Assembly: GCF_932276165.1 (NCBI RefSeq)
Contig: NC_063983.1
Span: 8,935,501-8,999,500, forward strand
From: Plutella xylostella
Taxonomy: Eukaryota; Arthropoda; Insecta; Lepidoptera; Plutellidae
Reading direction: 5' to 3'
Length of the DNA: 64,000 bases
Below, in pieces: positions 21,501 through 41,500 of this stretch. The stretch's first letter is position 1. The number at the start of each line of letters is the position of its first letter. Both the position numbers and the translations under genes were made by a program. The notes beneath the pieces were generated by a model. It was not told where the DNA came from and ran no database searches. It saw only the letters and a program-made list of their open reading frames with translations.

Positions 21501-22708
21501 TAAGTAAAATATAACGGGTGTACTCACTTGAAGAGCGGACACGTGGTCTCCAGCTCCACGTCGTACTGGCCGTCCTCGCGCGCCTCCTTGCGCAGCACCG
21601 AGCCGCCGAACTCCTTGTTCAGCATCTGCATGCCGTAGCAGATGCCTGCGGGGAAAGAATAGCGAGGTTGTTATTCTGAGCCTGTAAGGAACGGTCAAAG
21701 TGGAAATCTACTCTTCGAGCTTGATGTCCCTGATTAAGGATTCCAGGATCTGATAATGATGATGTGGAAGGACACAGTTAGTTCTGGGATGTAACAGTAG
21801 ATGGTGCTGTTAATGGGTTGTTTTCAATAGCCATTCACAAAATCTCATAACACGCAACGTGAAGCTTTTGGTGTTTGGTGCAACATTTTTTTTTTTTACA
21901 CTTTTATTGAATGACTGGCATGGATACGTCTCGTATTGCCTTGTTGAGAAGTCCAGGCATGGCAAAATAGACTCGCTACTTGAACATGTCGGGGTAAAAT
22001 GTACATCTATGACACCAGTTTGCAAACAGTGACTTACCCAAAACAGGCAGTCCAATTTTGAATATATCAGAGTCATATCTGGGCGCGTCCTCTGCATACA
22101 CGCTGTTGGGTCCCCCGCTGATGATGATGGCGCGGTAGCCGCCCTCCTTGAGATGGTATGCCGGAGTGTCGAGAGGTAAGATGTCGGATTCTACGCATAG
22201 CTCGCGGACCCGCCGGTCTATCACCTGGGATTGTAGATTGAGGAGGTTAAGTTGGTTGTAATATGTTTTATATTCAACATGAATGACAAGTTGGTATGGG
22301 GAAGGTGTGAAACTTAGGCTAGTACTGCTAATTGCTAGACCAAGTTTCACTGTAACTCATATTATATTACATATAGTGACAAGTTATCTAATTTATCTAT
22401 AATTATATTCTCTGTGTTGTGATGTTATAATTTATAATAATACAACATCTTACGAAATTGTGCTGCCTTATTACCTTATTGCCTTACAACTACAAATGTT
22501 TTATTTCTAAAACTTTTAAAATAAAATCAATCTACTCATTTCCTTGGGCCCACCACACAACCCTCATACAGATTTTTCAGTTGTAAGTTTAAATTCACTC
22601 TCAGTGCCAATTTACCTTTCCATACTGTGATCCGGCATCGAGGATGGCCACCTTATCCCGCGCGGGATTGGCGCCGTTTGTGTTCGCATCAGTACTGGCC
22701 GTGTGCAT
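524..22708 (-). CDS. GMPS: GMP synthase (glutamine-hydrolysing), 15 coding exons
   Basis: It converts XMP, ATP and glutamine to GMP, the last step of guanine nucleotide synthesis in the cytosol. I assembled these coding exons, all minus: 22616-22708, 22038-22224, 21528-21645, 20798-20954, 19812-19958, 18949-19045, 13556-13644, 12901-13055, 7782-7962, 6561-6695, 5287-5458, 3093-3210, 2566-2680, 1866-2057, 524-625. All junctions are GT-AG and in phase, giving 685 residues, close to the human length of 693. The glutamine amidotransferase half carries AILDAGSQYGK, the nucleophile Cys96 in GICYGMQ, and His183/Glu185 in FHPE. The ATP-pyrophosphatase loop SGGVDST is residues 238-244. HPFPGPGL and the C-terminal TTEWE are family hallmarks. 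The start is the first ATG after a good acceptor at 22729/22730, so a non-coding 5' exon is implied. Introns 4, 5, 9, 10, 11 and 14 contain degenerate copies of the exon just upstream. Confidence 0.96.
1178..1280 (-). pseudogene. Degenerate copy A of GMPS exon 14
   Basis: This resembles the part of exon 14 (1866-2057) that encodes the VLIPVHLDRDAAARAASCQRS region. The copy reads VLIPVQLERDAAARAASCQRS in one frame, then shifts frame before the CTSDFMTG part, and the exon's acceptor-side start is missing. It lies in intron 14 in the same orientation as the parent, embedded in CAACACCCTGTATA-type repeat sequence. It cannot replace exon 14. Confidence 0.75.
1553..1639. repeat. 29-bp tandem repeat, three units, between exon 14 copies
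   Basis: Units starting AGCTTTGCAACACCCTGT begin at 1553, 1582 and 1611, exactly 29 bp apart. A single related unit is at about 1152. The CAACACCCTGTATA core is also seen at about 1000, 1130, 1490 and, on the other strand, 60794, so it is probably the end of a dispersed non-autonomous DNA element that has been locally amplified. Confidence 0.8.
1634..1736 (-). pseudogene. Degenerate copy B of GMPS exon 14
   Basis: This is a second copy of the same exon 14 part as copy A, and is closer to copy A than to the parent. The two share about 170 bp, including flanking non-exon sequence with CTGGGCCCGGCTGTC. It carries the same frame break before the CTSDF region, so A and B arose by duplicating one already broken copy. 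Confidence 0.75.
2745..2880 (+). mobile_element. Degraded tRNA-derived SINE head
   Basis: Within GMPS intron 13 the sequence GTTCGATTCCC (about 2809) is a pol III B box, preceded by an A-box-like GCAGTGATTAGTAACC stretch. The arrangement parallels the better SINE at 8012. No cloverleaf can be completed, and no target-site duplication was found. Confidence 0.55.
3698..3837 (-). pseudogene. Copy a of GMPS exon 11
   Basis: About 140 bp, nearly identical to 5287-5426 of exon 11, including the GGTGAGA donor. The 5' part of the exon (VIVKIMVEYAS) is gone; in frame before the conserved MCVK the sequence holds TAA/TAG stops. It has no usable acceptor, so it is a dead exon copy. Confidence 0.8.
4275..4414 (-). 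pseudogene. Copy b of GMPS exon 11
   Basis: Same extent and same decay as the copy at 3698. Against the parent I see only a handful of differences: ACG/ACA-type silent changes, AAA to AAG, GCT to GCG, and one Ser-to-Trp change in the KSHALL stretch. The donor is intact. The upstream AG is followed in frame by TAA TAG. Confidence 0.8.
4830..4969 (-). pseudogene. Copy c of GMPS exon 11
   Basis: The copy nearest to the parent exon, about 460 bp downstream of it. It reads KSHALL as in the parent over the point where copies at 3698 and 4275 differ, and so is the least changed. Donor present, acceptor side lost as in the other copies. Confidence 0.8.
5923..5997 (-). pseudogene. In-frame shortened copy of GMPS exon 10 (25 codons)
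   Basis: Bounded by AG and GT, this copy of the 45-codon exon 10 keeps both ends (VAALGVELGL... and ...AERDFAETQ) but has an internal deletion removing the HPFPGPGLAVRV core. The deletion keeps the reading frame. The core is part of the enzyme's active-site region, so inclusion would give a dead protein. The acceptor lacks a pyrimidine tract. Confidence 0.7.
6214..6273 (-). pseudogene. In-frame shortened copy of GMPS exon 10 (20 codons)
   Basis: A second, shorter exon 10 copy with an internal deletion that again keeps frame, ending in PYAERDFAETQ followed by a GTACAG donor like the parent's GTACAC. It is preceded by the same ACACTAG/GTGGCAGCC-type acceptor junction as the copy at 5923. Confidence 0.7.
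6498..6535 (-). pseudogene. Remnant of GMPS exon 10
   Basis: Short fragment with only the two ends of exon 10 joined out of frame, immediately downstream of the real exon 10 (6561-6695). Together with 5923 and 6214 it makes a series of progressively deleted copies. Confidence 0.6.
6944..7609 (+). repeat. Intronic tandem units with a CTCF-like core (four)
   Basis: Units beginning AACTGTGTTGCCGCTAGG occur at about 6936, 7289, 7451 and 7583 in GMPS intron 9. Each contains CCGCTAGGTGGCGACAC or a variant (the first is degraded, TAGATGACG). This core fits the CTCF consensus as I know it, with the CCGC block and AGGTGGC. Other shared blocks are AATGCGCGCG-ATCC and TTTTAAGACACAT. Binding is inference only. 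Confidence 0.55.
7121..7272 (-). pseudogene. Degenerate copy of GMPS exon 9
   Basis: In intron 9, reading close to ASSLACNNAAAIKTRHNDTE in one frame, against ASSLASNNAATIKTHHNDTE in the parent (7782-7962). A small deletion in the following VRALRARG part shifts frame, and the donor is lost. It is the most diverged of the exon copies. Confidence 0.7.
7711..7768. repeat. Perfect 27-bp inverted repeat with 4-nt loop
   Basis: Arms 7711-7737 and 7742-7768 are exact reverse complements around the loop ATAG. It sits 13 bp downstream of the exon 9 donor in transcription order. The arm sequence ends TTTTAAGACACATCTG, which also occurs in the direct repeats at about 7430 and 7550, so one arm looks like a newly inverted copy of local sequence. 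Confidence 0.85.
8012..8276 (+). mobile_element. tRNA-derived SINE
   Basis: The head has an A box (TGGCGTAGTGG, about 8017) and a B box (GGTTCGATTCC, about 8059). It is followed by a non-tRNA body with CAGATATTTGT twice and a TATCTATCTATC run, and an ATTATATT-rich tail at 8247-8276. It lies in GMPS intron 8. I could not fix a target-site duplication. Confidence 0.75.
8353..8520. mobile_element. 168-bp MITE with ~47-bp terminal inverted repeats
   Basis: The ends AGGCTGTTTTTAACAGCATG and its complement form the outer stem, and similarity continues inward through GCACGCG. There is no coding content. It is a non-autonomous DNA transposon of unassigned superfamily. Confidence 0.75.
8530..9180. 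other. Intron 8 sequence, nothing recognised
   Basis: I see no exon, RNA gene or bounded repeat in this part of GMPS intron 8. Confidence 0.4.
9182..9361 (+). mobile_element. Short non-autonomous Helitron (Lep1-like)
   Basis: It starts TCCTACGAATATTATAAAG directly after an A and ends GATCAGCTAG directly before a T, as Helitrons do. The interior has the typical lepidopteran phrases CTGAACCGATTTTAATGAAA, TTTTTATCGCGGAATTCCCA and GGCGAAGCGAAGC. A second member is at 13722. Confidence 0.85.
9369..11132. mobile_element. Non-autonomous hAT element with 8-bp TSD
   Basis: Terminal inverted repeats TAGTGATGTAAC / GTTACATCACTA are flanked by the exact 8-bp duplication GTATGTAT (9361-9368 and 11133-11140). 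Inside each end is an array of GCGAATATTCGC-type words (about 9400-9465 and 11010-11120). It carries no transposase. Most of the interior is another long palindromic element (9697-10786). The target was the right border of the Helitron at 9182. Confidence 0.9.
9697..10786. mobile_element. Foldback element with ~500-bp inverted arms
   Basis: It begins CAGGGTTATT and ends AATAACCCTG. The two arms are about 500 bp each and diverged inverted repeats; the phrases AGGGTTCAATCGACTGA, ATTTGATATTGAAATATC and GATACCTAAATCG are each found once per strand. The centre is about 10240-10260. AT-rich with no coding potential. Nested in the hAT element, or possibly its cargo. Confidence 0.75.
11525..11863 (-). 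mobile_element. tRNA-derived SINE with 10-bp TSD
   Basis: On the minus strand the tRNA-like head has AGCTCAGTCGGGTAAGCG (A box) and GGGTTCGAATCCC (B box). It is followed by about 240 bp of body and a (AGAAT)n-type tail. The exact duplication ACTCCATGTA flanks it at 11515-11524 and 11864-11873. The intact duplication shows a fairly recent insertion into GMPS intron 8. Confidence 0.92.
11888..12230 (+). repeat. Two CCCGTGCCCCAGCAG repeat tails with (GAT)n
   Basis: Phrases GGCCCGTGCCCCAGCAG-CGGGGACG (about 11898) and GACCCGTGCCCCAAGCAGTG (about 12167) are two copies of one dispersed repeat end. The second runs into a GATGATGAT tract at 12203-12230. They look like 3' ends of retroelements. No complete element is present. 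Confidence 0.6.
13722..13921 (+). mobile_element. Short non-autonomous Helitron (Lep1-like)
   Basis: 200 bp, from TCCTTACTAATATTATAC after an A to GGGAACAGCTAG before a T. Internal phrases match the Helitron at 9182 with length variation. It sits in GMPS intron 6, immediately left of the ACCGACTTCAAA-terminated element. Confidence 0.85.
15506..17110 (-). pseudogene. LINE reverse transcriptase part of ORF2
   Basis: 534 codons without a stop. Motifs in order: NYRPISLL, FGFRAKRSTEDA, FLDLKKAFDTV (motif A Asp), GVPQGSVLGPTLF (motif B), and AFADDTALL with the catalytic DD pair (motif C). A C-terminal segment follows with YLGVIIDEKLNW and the IISYCIVVWGG thumb-like region. Catalytic residues are all present. 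It is cut off from the endonuclease part by one frameshift in a homopolymer at 17254-17262, so the element cannot make an intact ORF2 as it stands in this sequence. Confidence 0.9.
17244..18392 (-). pseudogene. LINE AP-type endonuclease part of ORF2
   Basis: 382 codons with the apurinic-endonuclease-like order TQNIRSINKN, LTEC (catalytic Glu), SIYRSP, GDINIDI, LDHIF and SVTDHSTV. The frame ends at TGA (17244-17246) just after a run of nine T on the plus strand. With one base fewer the frame stays open through the 133-bp gap into the reverse transcriptase, so the two are halves of one ORF2. No ATG is seen at its upstream edge, and a further frame change around 18470 is likely. Confidence 0.88.
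19429..19560 (-). pseudogene. Open 44-codon partial copy of GMPS exon 5
   Basis: Copy of the last 44 of 49 codons of exon 5 (19812-19958), placed in intron 5 and fully open, with the GTGAGTAATG donor intact. Against the parent I count six silent codon changes and three replacements (Met/Thr, Phe/Leu, Asp/Glu). The first five codons and the acceptor are missing; the nearest AG has no pyrimidine tract. It was probably functional or gene-converted in the past. Confidence 0.8.
20345..20469 (-). pseudogene. Partial copy of GMPS exon 4, almost all changes silent
   Basis: Covers the THGDSVQKVGERF...FHPE part of exon 4 (20798-20954) with the GTGGGTTC donor. Of about eleven codon differences from the parent, ten are silent and one is Gly to Arg at the truncated edge. 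The acceptor side (RLEKVQQVLL) is missing, so it is not spliceable as exon 4. The amidotransferase His and Glu of FHPE are kept. Confidence 0.82.
20526..20762. mobile_element. MITE/foldback element, ~57-bp arms
   Basis: The arms 20526-20582 and 20707-20762 are inverted repeats sharing AAGTAGAAAAAAAGGCG and CTGAGGCACC, separated by GT-rich sequence. It lies between exon 4 and its partial copy, in intron 4. No coding content. Confidence 0.7.
21190..21427 (+). mobile_element. Retroelement 3' end with (CTTT)n tail
   Basis: A segment with AGGGTTCTAGCTGAAAACC and GAGCTAGAACCC (a local inverted pair) leads to GTGTGTGTGAAATAAATG and then TTTCTTTCTTTCTTTC at 21408-21427. This is the usual architecture of a truncated LINE or SINE 3' end. 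Located in GMPS intron 3. Confidence 0.6.
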
Positions 22709-25077
22709 TTCTCCAACTCGCCAGCAACACTGGAAGATGATGAGAGATATTAAGTAAAAGTTGCTATTGTCAATAATTTTATAAGGCACAAATAAAAATA
22801 GAAGGTCTGGTTGAGGATGCTTTAAGGAATAATAGGCAGCTTTTTTATATTTTTTGTATTTGGTACAAATGAATTGTATAATATTGTACAAAGATAAATA
22901 TTATATTTTCAATTCATTGTTAAGTTTTTACTGTCCTGAAGGGAATGAGTTATCTATCTTTTTAAGCTTAGATGAAATTGGTTTGAGGAACCATGGATTT
23001 TGGACACCACTTAAAGGTAACCTTTTGGAGGAATATGCTCACTTTGGAGTAATTAGTACAGCTGAAGAGGAGGCTGCCAATTTGAAAGCCAGTTAGTTAT
23101 ATTTTGTTAAAGTACACAAAAGAAATATGTTTGATAACTTTGTTCATAGTTTAATTTTGGCTGAGCCAGCTGAAATCTGATGTTTATCTCATAAAACTGG
23201 TAAATGATGCCTACCTTCAATAGAAAGTTTCTAAACCCAAGCATCACAACACAAAAACAAATAAAAATAATCAGTCAACACATCATAGTTGATTTTCATT
23301 TTCACAATCTACCACTTATCTCTGCAACAGTAATGAACTTGAAAGAAAACAATAAAAAATACACTATCAATAGTATCTGCTGCATTGATTAAAACTGTAT
23401 CTTATGACAATGATAAGAGAATTTTGAATCTGAGCTCCGGAGTGTGTGTGTACTTTCAACTGACACAGTGGCTATTTTTAGGAGGCCACCCACATGAGTG
23501 CATGTGTGTATGTACATAGTTATTTATACATAAATACATATGTGAGGATTAGATGGTGGAGCGGTGTGACAATGTGTTATTTGTTTGTGTATGTTGTTGG
23601 ATACAAAATCTTGTAGTTCATGAAGAATTCAACAAAAATGCTATTATAATTATTTTGTTGTGTTTACATTTTTGTAATATGTAAATAGAAATGTGATGTA
23701 GATATTAAAAAATTGACAAATTAATAACAAAAAAAGGTGATACTTACAAAGGTTGAACAATGAAAGTTTCAAATTCTAATGGCAACTATTAAGTTTCTTC
23801 TTGATAATCTGTTGGTCATGTAACAAATTTAAAGGTTATGTGGTTATCAAGAATAATGATAACAATTGTATCAACAATATTTGAACTTTCTGATGAAACA
23901 TGAGTGTTGTGTAATGAATAAGAAAACTAAGAAATGTCAACAAAGAATAATATTAAAAGTTCTAGTAAGACAAAGACTGATGGGTGGTGAATGACATACC
24001 TTTCTTAGCATGAAAAACATAACTTTCTAGTGCTGCTGATACATGTATCTTGAGGAATTGTTAAACGATATAAGATGAAATTATACGATAACAACATTGA
24101 TAGCATAGAGATAAACGTAATCATATTTTTTAGCCCATCGAATTGTAGGGAAATATGTCAAGTTCACAGGCCGGGCGAAAATGTACAAACTTGCAAGTGA
24201 ATATACTTTCTACCACTTCAAAAACAACGGCACTGTGTTCATGAATTCTTTATAAAGTCAAGGAAAGGCACAGAAAACAACCAAAGCCTGAAAAAACTAC
24301 GTAAATATGTAAATTTACTCAGTAAAACCGGGCTTTGATTGACATCACTTTCTGGGTCAAAATGAAAGACACAATCATTACGGTCATTGTTTTGCAAATC
24401 CTTTGTTAAGTAATTGAACACTAATGGGATAATTTACAAACTTACCTCAATGAAAAATTGAAAGATTTTAGACAAATTTATTCATGAAAAACACGAAAAA
24501 ATGTGGTTCTCCATTCAACTCGACGAATACAAAATTTTAGTACTAAAAAAATCCGCTAGGTTCGCAGTAGTCATTCAGTTTACGATTCATTCAAAATTTT
24601 CAATCCAATCATTGCGTGCAGACAGTGCAGACTTGATTGAAGTGACCTTTTTATTATAAGATACTTTTCAAATGAGTCTTCTCTTTTAATATACTTTCGA
24701 TACTCGTATTTACATTGTACAAAAACTTGCATCAATGTTTATTTGTTCAAATAAATAATAATTTAAATACAAATAAGTTATTATTCAGAGGATTTTATAT
24801 GTTTTCACCTGTCACCCTTCAATCAATCACATCATTTCCCGTCAAAATCACAGACACCAAAACAAATAAAATCGACCGCGACCGGCCAAACCAAAAGTTT
24901 TGTTGTTTCTAGATAATATTCTTTGTGTTGCTGTTAATTTTGTTCTGATAATTAGCTATGTATATTTGATCGATAACAGTGTCTGTACAGCACAATAATA
25001 AATGATGAGGTCTTAATACCAGTGTGCCAAGGTGTCCTATGTTATAAAAATATTAATTTGTGATTCTCCCATAAATC
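22709..25077. promoter_or_regulatory. Divergent upstream region of GMPS and ADA2A
   Basis: This 2.4-kb stretch separates the oppositely transcribed GMPS and ADA2A starts. 22709-22729 is GMPS 5' UTR behind an acceptor. A strong minus-strand donor (CATTGAGGTAAGT, 24442-24452) suggests that a non-coding first exon of GMPS begins near 24.5 kb, which would leave a shared promoter of about 0.5 kb. No TATA box was identified and nothing else is recognised here. Confidence 0.45.
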
Positions 25078-26397
25078 ATGATGTCCACAGATATATTACA
25101 AGTAAAATGTCATTCTTGCGGAGAAACCGCTCAGGAGCCGTACGTGGAGTGTTGCGAATGTGACGCAAACCTTTGCACGTCGTGTTTTTCCACCGGACAA
25201 GAGGTGAAAACACATAAAAATGACCACAAGTATGCTATAAGGAGGAATGACTTCCCTCTTTTCGACAACTGTAACTGGACGGCTAAAGAAGAGTGTAAAT
25301 TGCTCTCTGCTATGTCTATTTATGGGTATGGAAACTGGGAAGAAATATCCAAAATGGTACACTCAAGGTCAAAGCTAGAATGTCAGGAGCACTACAAGAA
25401 ATATTACATTGACAATGTTCAGTGCAAGGAGCTGGATATACTACCGCACACGGATCAGTCTATGTTCCCGAAGCCTGTGATTCCATACTTGTACAGCATG
25501 GAGGTCAGTAAGGATCCCCCGAGAAACAACCATTCAGACCAACACCTGGCTGGCTACAACGCATACAGATCCGAGTTCGAACTGAGCTATGACAACCATG
25601 CTGAAGCCATCTTCAACATTGAGAATGACTACTCAGATGATGATGATGAAGATGACGAGATCTTAATGGATGAATTAAAAGTTTCTCTTATAAATTCTCT
25701 TAACACAAGGCTTAGGGAAAGGAAAAGAAGGTACAAAATTATACAAAACCATGGTCTAATAATGCCTAATAAGCTCATTTCTTGGGTGCAGAAGTTTGAC
25801 AAGACCCTAACACGGCAGAAGTCTGAAAGACTGTATCCCTTTATGCAGTTCATGACGGGCATGCAGTTTGATGCCTTTATGGAATCTTTGAGCTTGGAAG
25901 AAGAGCTAATGCAAAGGTTACTCAGACTGATGGAATACCGCAAAATGGGTATAAAGACTTTGTATGGAGCTAAATTGTACAGAAGTATGAAGCAGGAACA
26001 TGACCTGGTTATGAAGGAACAGAGGAATGCCACTCAAGCCATGTCACAGAAGTTTGAATCACAATCACCATCTAAGAGCAGAGTATTCTTCACAAAAGAT
26101 GGTCAAATGAAAAAACACAGAAAGACTGTTATGCCTCTAGAAATAGTTGATCTACCTAGCTTCCATCTGCTAAATGATAATGAAAAAGTACTGTGCTCTA
26201 ACTTAAGGCTCTTTCCAAAGAATTACTTGGACATAAAAGAACAACTGATAGCTGAAAATAATAAGCTTGGATCACTGAGATTACTTGATGCAAGAAAAAT
26301 TGTGAAAATAGATGTAAATAAAACTAGGAAGATTTATGATTTCCTTGCATTAGAAGGGCTTATTAAGGCCTTTAATCCTGTTAATTGTATTAAATAA
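25078..26397 (+). CDS. Ada2a: Transcriptional adapter ADA2A-like, intronless
   Basis: ADA2 proteins anchor the GCN5-type acetyltransferase in nuclear coactivator complexes; the 2A form belongs to ATAC. The 439-residue frame starts at the first ATG after an in-frame TAA (25072-25074). A ZZ zinc finger (about 8-55) has CHSC, CCEC, CTSC and an HKNDHKY end. A SANT domain (about 64-112) has NWTAKEECKLLSA, YGYGNWEEISK and ECQEHYKKYY. A linker with an acidic DYSDDDDEDDE run follows (about 186-196), then the ADA2 central region, and a SWIRM domain closes the protein (about 355-439, DARKIVKIDVNKTRKIYDFL). Assignment to 2A rather than 2B rests on overall resemblance. Its single exon contrasts with its neighbours. 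Confidence 0.92.
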   Translation: MMSTDILQVKCHSCGETAQEPYVECCECDANLCTSCFSTGQEVKTHKNDHKYAIRRNDFPLFDNCNWTAKEECKLLSAMSIYGYGNWEEISKMVHSRSKLECQEHYKKYYIDNVQCKELDILPHTDQSMFPKPVIPYLYSMEVSKDPPRNNHSDQHLAGYNAYRSEFELSYDNHAEAIFNIENDYSDDDDEDDEILMDELKVSLINSLNTRLRERKRRYKIIQNHGLIMPNKLISWVQKFDKTLTRQKSERLYPFMQFMTGMQFDAFMESLSLEEELMQRLLRLMEYRKMGIKTLYGAKLYRSMKQEHDLVMKEQRNATQAMSQKFESQSPSKSRVFFTKDGQMKKHRKTVMPLEIVDLPSFHLLNDNEKVLCSNLRLFPKNYLDIKEQLIAENNKLGSLRLLDARKIVKIDVNKTRKIYDFLALEGLIKAFNPVNCIK

Positions 26398-27102
26398 ACT
26401 ATTTTAAGGTTAAAGACCTGTATTTTTCTTGCTACCTTGTTTATCTGCAATTATTAGTCTTGAAACTTCTTGAGTGACCAACTTATTTGTTGGTTGGTGT
26501 TACAGACACTCCCTCCTACCCTATGGTTGAGTTGCCTGCTCATTCTTGCTTCCCTGATTGGAATACCTAGTATACCTACCCACTATTGAAATCAGTAGCC
26601 AGTGGGATTATCAGCAATTCTAAAGCTGTAGTACTTTCGGTATTTTATGACTACTGAAAGGACCCTATCCTAGAAGCAAGGTAAAAGGTAAATATCTAAT
26701 TCTTTATTGAGATTAAGCTTGCAAAGTTTTCAAATGAGGGAGAACCATTAGTTCTATCGGATGAACGTTGGACATTAAAGAAGGGAGCCTGATTAATGGG
26801 AATATGGAATTTTCATCTGTGCGAATCCTTTTTCTGAGAAACAGTCCTGCTGATTGGCTGTATACATAAAATACAGTGCCACATTTTTCTTAGTCACGTT
26901 CCGTTCCATCGGTTTTTTTATCGATTGTTACCAGTTAGGAACCTTCCAATATTGACATTGACGTACGCATTTTTTACGTTAGTTGTGTTGCGTCAAACAG
27001 AATTTCAAAAACTAAAAGTCATTTAGCCGAGGCATAGTTTTTGTAATTTTGGCTAAAAGTTATTTTATTTTGAATAAACGCGTAGAATATTAGCAAATAA
27101 AT
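26398..27102. promoter_or_regulatory. Spacer between ADA2A and Rpt1
   Basis: Holds the ADA2A 3' end and the Rpt1 promoter and 5' UTR. TTTTTTATCGATTG at about 26913-26926 resembles the DREF/DRE core TATCGATA common in insect housekeeping promoters, but one base short. No other gene seen. Confidence 0.4.
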
Positions 27103-38013
<10,911 letters not shown>

Positions 38014-38552
38014 GAAGAAAAAACACGGATCTTGTCTATGCTTCTGCTGTTATTTTCTAATCTGGATTTGTTTCTGGTCTGTGGTGGTTTGCCGCCGTTT
38101 TCTGTGACGCATTTATTTTCTTAGTTTACCAGCGTTTCAACATTAAATTCAGCTAGAATATTTATAGCAGAGGCATAGAATGAGATCGGCTTTTGATTAT
38201 ACCTATGTATTAGATTGTATTTACTAATAATTTTCGTAAATAAAATATTGAAAAACGAATGAAGTGTTTTACTATCTGGCTGTACCTGTAATAATCTTTG
38301 CTTCAAGTAATTTTAATTTTGTGGGTAGAATACAAATAATTTGTGGGGGTAGTCGAATAAAGCCTTGTCATTTGTTTCTTTGTGCTCATGGTTTTGCTGA
38401 ATTTTATTCACATTTGGAAATACTTACAAAAACACTTAAAATTTATTCTTTTGTGTAAAACGGTGATAGATATTTATTAGTGACTGTGTGCAGTATTTAT
38501 TTAATTCAATTTTAAACTTATCTGTATGCGTTGTTTATTTTGTAGACCGATA
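38014..38552. other. Spacer between Rpt1 and the next gene
   Basis: Contains the Rpt1 3' UTR (AATAAA at about 38240) and the upstream region of the next plus-strand gene. AT-rich, no other feature seen. Confidence 0.5.
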
Positions 38553-41500
38553 ATGGTGTCACAGGAAAGAGTAAGTAGTTTTGTAACTTATTGTATTTTA
38601 TGCCTTTGTCCATAAAGGTTTTCATGAACCAAATAGATCCGATACAGCTTTCTTATTATCCCTTCAATTCAAATAAAATAAGAGGTGTTTTCTATTGTGA
38701 TTTGTGTAACCAAGTAAGTAAGTAAGTACCTAATTAACCCTAATGGTTGTTGCACTTAACACTTGGACCGATCGATGTTTAGTTTATTGCTGATGATGAT
38801 TTTACTGATAACTATTGCCATGGCTAATCCTTTTACTCCTCCACTGTAGTGTTGGTCACACAAGAAGGATAAATTAGTGCAGTGAGAGGCTTAGGCATAC
38901 CATAAACAAGTCTATAACTGTAAAATATAAACACGCACTATCCACAGGATGCGTATACCGACGTAGTGGAGCTATGCGCGTTGCTGCAATGTCTGGGCTT
39001 CAATGTGAAGAGTCTGGATACTAACGAGGGGACCAACGTCAGCCAAGATGCAGGCGTCGTCGGCGGCACTAGGACTGTGGTTATTAACTGTCAGGTGAGG
39101 AAATAGAAGTTTGTTTTGTAGGAATATAGTAGCAAGTGTTTATGTCACGTACCTAACTAAGTAAGTTGGTAAATTGTAGACAAGTACTTATAAGAGACGG
39201 CCTATAGATTTGAACATGTTGAACTCTCCTTTGTACCTACATATCAGTGTGTTTTGTAGTACTTAACTACCATAGAAGTAAATAAACTAGTTCATGGTTA
39301 TAGGTACCTACTTATGACAATAGAAATAGATTTCATAATCTCTCCTTGGGCGGGGGCGTTAGTCCAACAGTAGTTACCTAGACTATTTTAGCTGTTGATG
39401 AAGATGAGCCATTATAAGGAATTTCTTGCATTCATTTATTCTTCATAATATACTACCTATATCATAGAAGAGCCGTTTCCAAATGGGAATAGTATCATAG
39501 TATCGTATACGTCATTTTACAACTAATGCAATAGCATGCATATAAGGAATACCTTTAGAATTCTTTAGTACACTTGACCCCTCTTTGATCATAAATATCC
39601 TTCCACACTAAGGTTGTCTGGAAAAATAGCTTTAAGCGATAAGACCGCCATTTTTGTACATATGTGTTAGTATACTTAAGTTTTGTAAGTTAATTTCAAA
39701 TAAAGAATATTCTATCTACTTAACCTATTGTTATCTAATTTAAAACCTTGGTTTATTACCCATTTCCTTTATTCCAGTCGTCAGGTCTACACGTGGTGCT
39801 AGAGAGCGGGGCGGCGGCGTGCTCGTGCCCCGCTACGGACCATCAGAACAGCGGCTTCTGGCAAATGGAGGCGGTGACTGGAGGAAAACAGGTCGAGAAG
39901 GTGAGTGCTACTATATCTAAAAACAAAAGTTACTTAACTACCTGAAAAATTCCAAAGTATTTTTGAATGTTTATTTGTGTAGGTATCTGTCTGTCGAATG
40001 GTATCTTTCAAAGGGGTCAATAAATTTATTTAGGTACTTATCTAAGTACCTACTAACTAATCGCTGGATTTGGTGGTAGGTAATATAACGAGTACTAGTA
40101 CTTGTTATTCTATGCAATACGAGTAACCCATGCCACGGAGAAAGCCATCTGATAAAAACAAAAACTACCGATATTCGAATGTCATAAGTAATAAGGGTTC
40201 TGTCAGATGTCTTTCCCAGTGAAATGGGATATCGTTTTCTAAGCGAGTGATATAAGATATAAGGTACGGTCGCCTGCAACTAAAAGTATATAGGTACAGG
40301 CGGAGTTTTTAATATAGCGATCCCTGATGATGAAGGGACCAGCTACATCTGTTATAAATCCGGGGACGTGTTGTGTGTGATGTGTGTAGCAGTGGTGTTT
40401 ATTTATTTATTTATTTTATAAACACTTTATTGTATAATGATAGACACAGTTACAAAAATGGACTTAAAACTAGTAAGTATATACAGAGGCGGGCTTATTG
40501 CCAAGAAGCAATTTCTTCCAACCAACCTTTATGTGGATGTGCTTGAGCAGCATGTGAGCTTGAGATCGCTATTTTAAAAACTCCGCCTGTAGGTATACTT
40601 TTAGGCGCAGGCGACCGTACCTATTTAATTAATTGTTAACCATCAATCACAGGATTCACAGGGTGACTTTATTAATGTTGTGTATATTCAGGTTAGGTCA
40701 GTTAATTAAGCGTCTCAAGCCGTAGGTATATCGTAGTAGGTACGGTCTGCTGCATAAGTCGTTATACACTTCTGTACCTTGTCAAACTGACGAACCGTCA
40801 ATATTTCAATGAATGCATAGGCGGTTACAGATTGACAAGTGAGTGGATGAATATCAAATTGGCATATGTCCACCTACCCGAAAAATTGACTTTTTGATTT
40901 GGTCGTGTTCTCCGTTAAAATGTCAGTTTGCCTATGCCCTTCAAGTTCCAATAAGTGCAAGGCATCCATGAGAAAAAAGCCGTTAAAAAAGTAAGTTTTT
41001 TTCAAATCCTTTTAAGTCTAACCGTTTCGCATTACAATTTTTCACAAGTCCATTCCGGCCAATCACAGAGCCTAATTTTTTCAACATGGCGTCATACTTG
41101 GTGAGATTTTCGAGGCTGCGGTGTGTGCTCCCAGTGTTTTATAACGAATATGAATGAAAATGTTGAGGAAATTGTGATTGTGGACCCTGATAAAGCTCGG
41201 AAAAGGAACAGATTGAAGAATGTAGCAAGAAAACGACAGAAAACTATGGTGAAGTAAGTTTAAAACCCCTTTTTTTCCAACCCACGTGTCAAACACAAAG
41301 CATTTTCATAGTAAACACAGGGCCGTATCGGGTAGAATATAATACGGTAGGTAGGTACTTTTATACCGATAAATTTTGGTTGATTAACTTCATTGTATTT
41401 AATAGAATATAGACTATATTAGTCTTACTGAGTCCGGCCCATGATATTAGTATTTTTCAAACAACTATAAGTCCTTATGACCCATATCAAAACAGCATAA

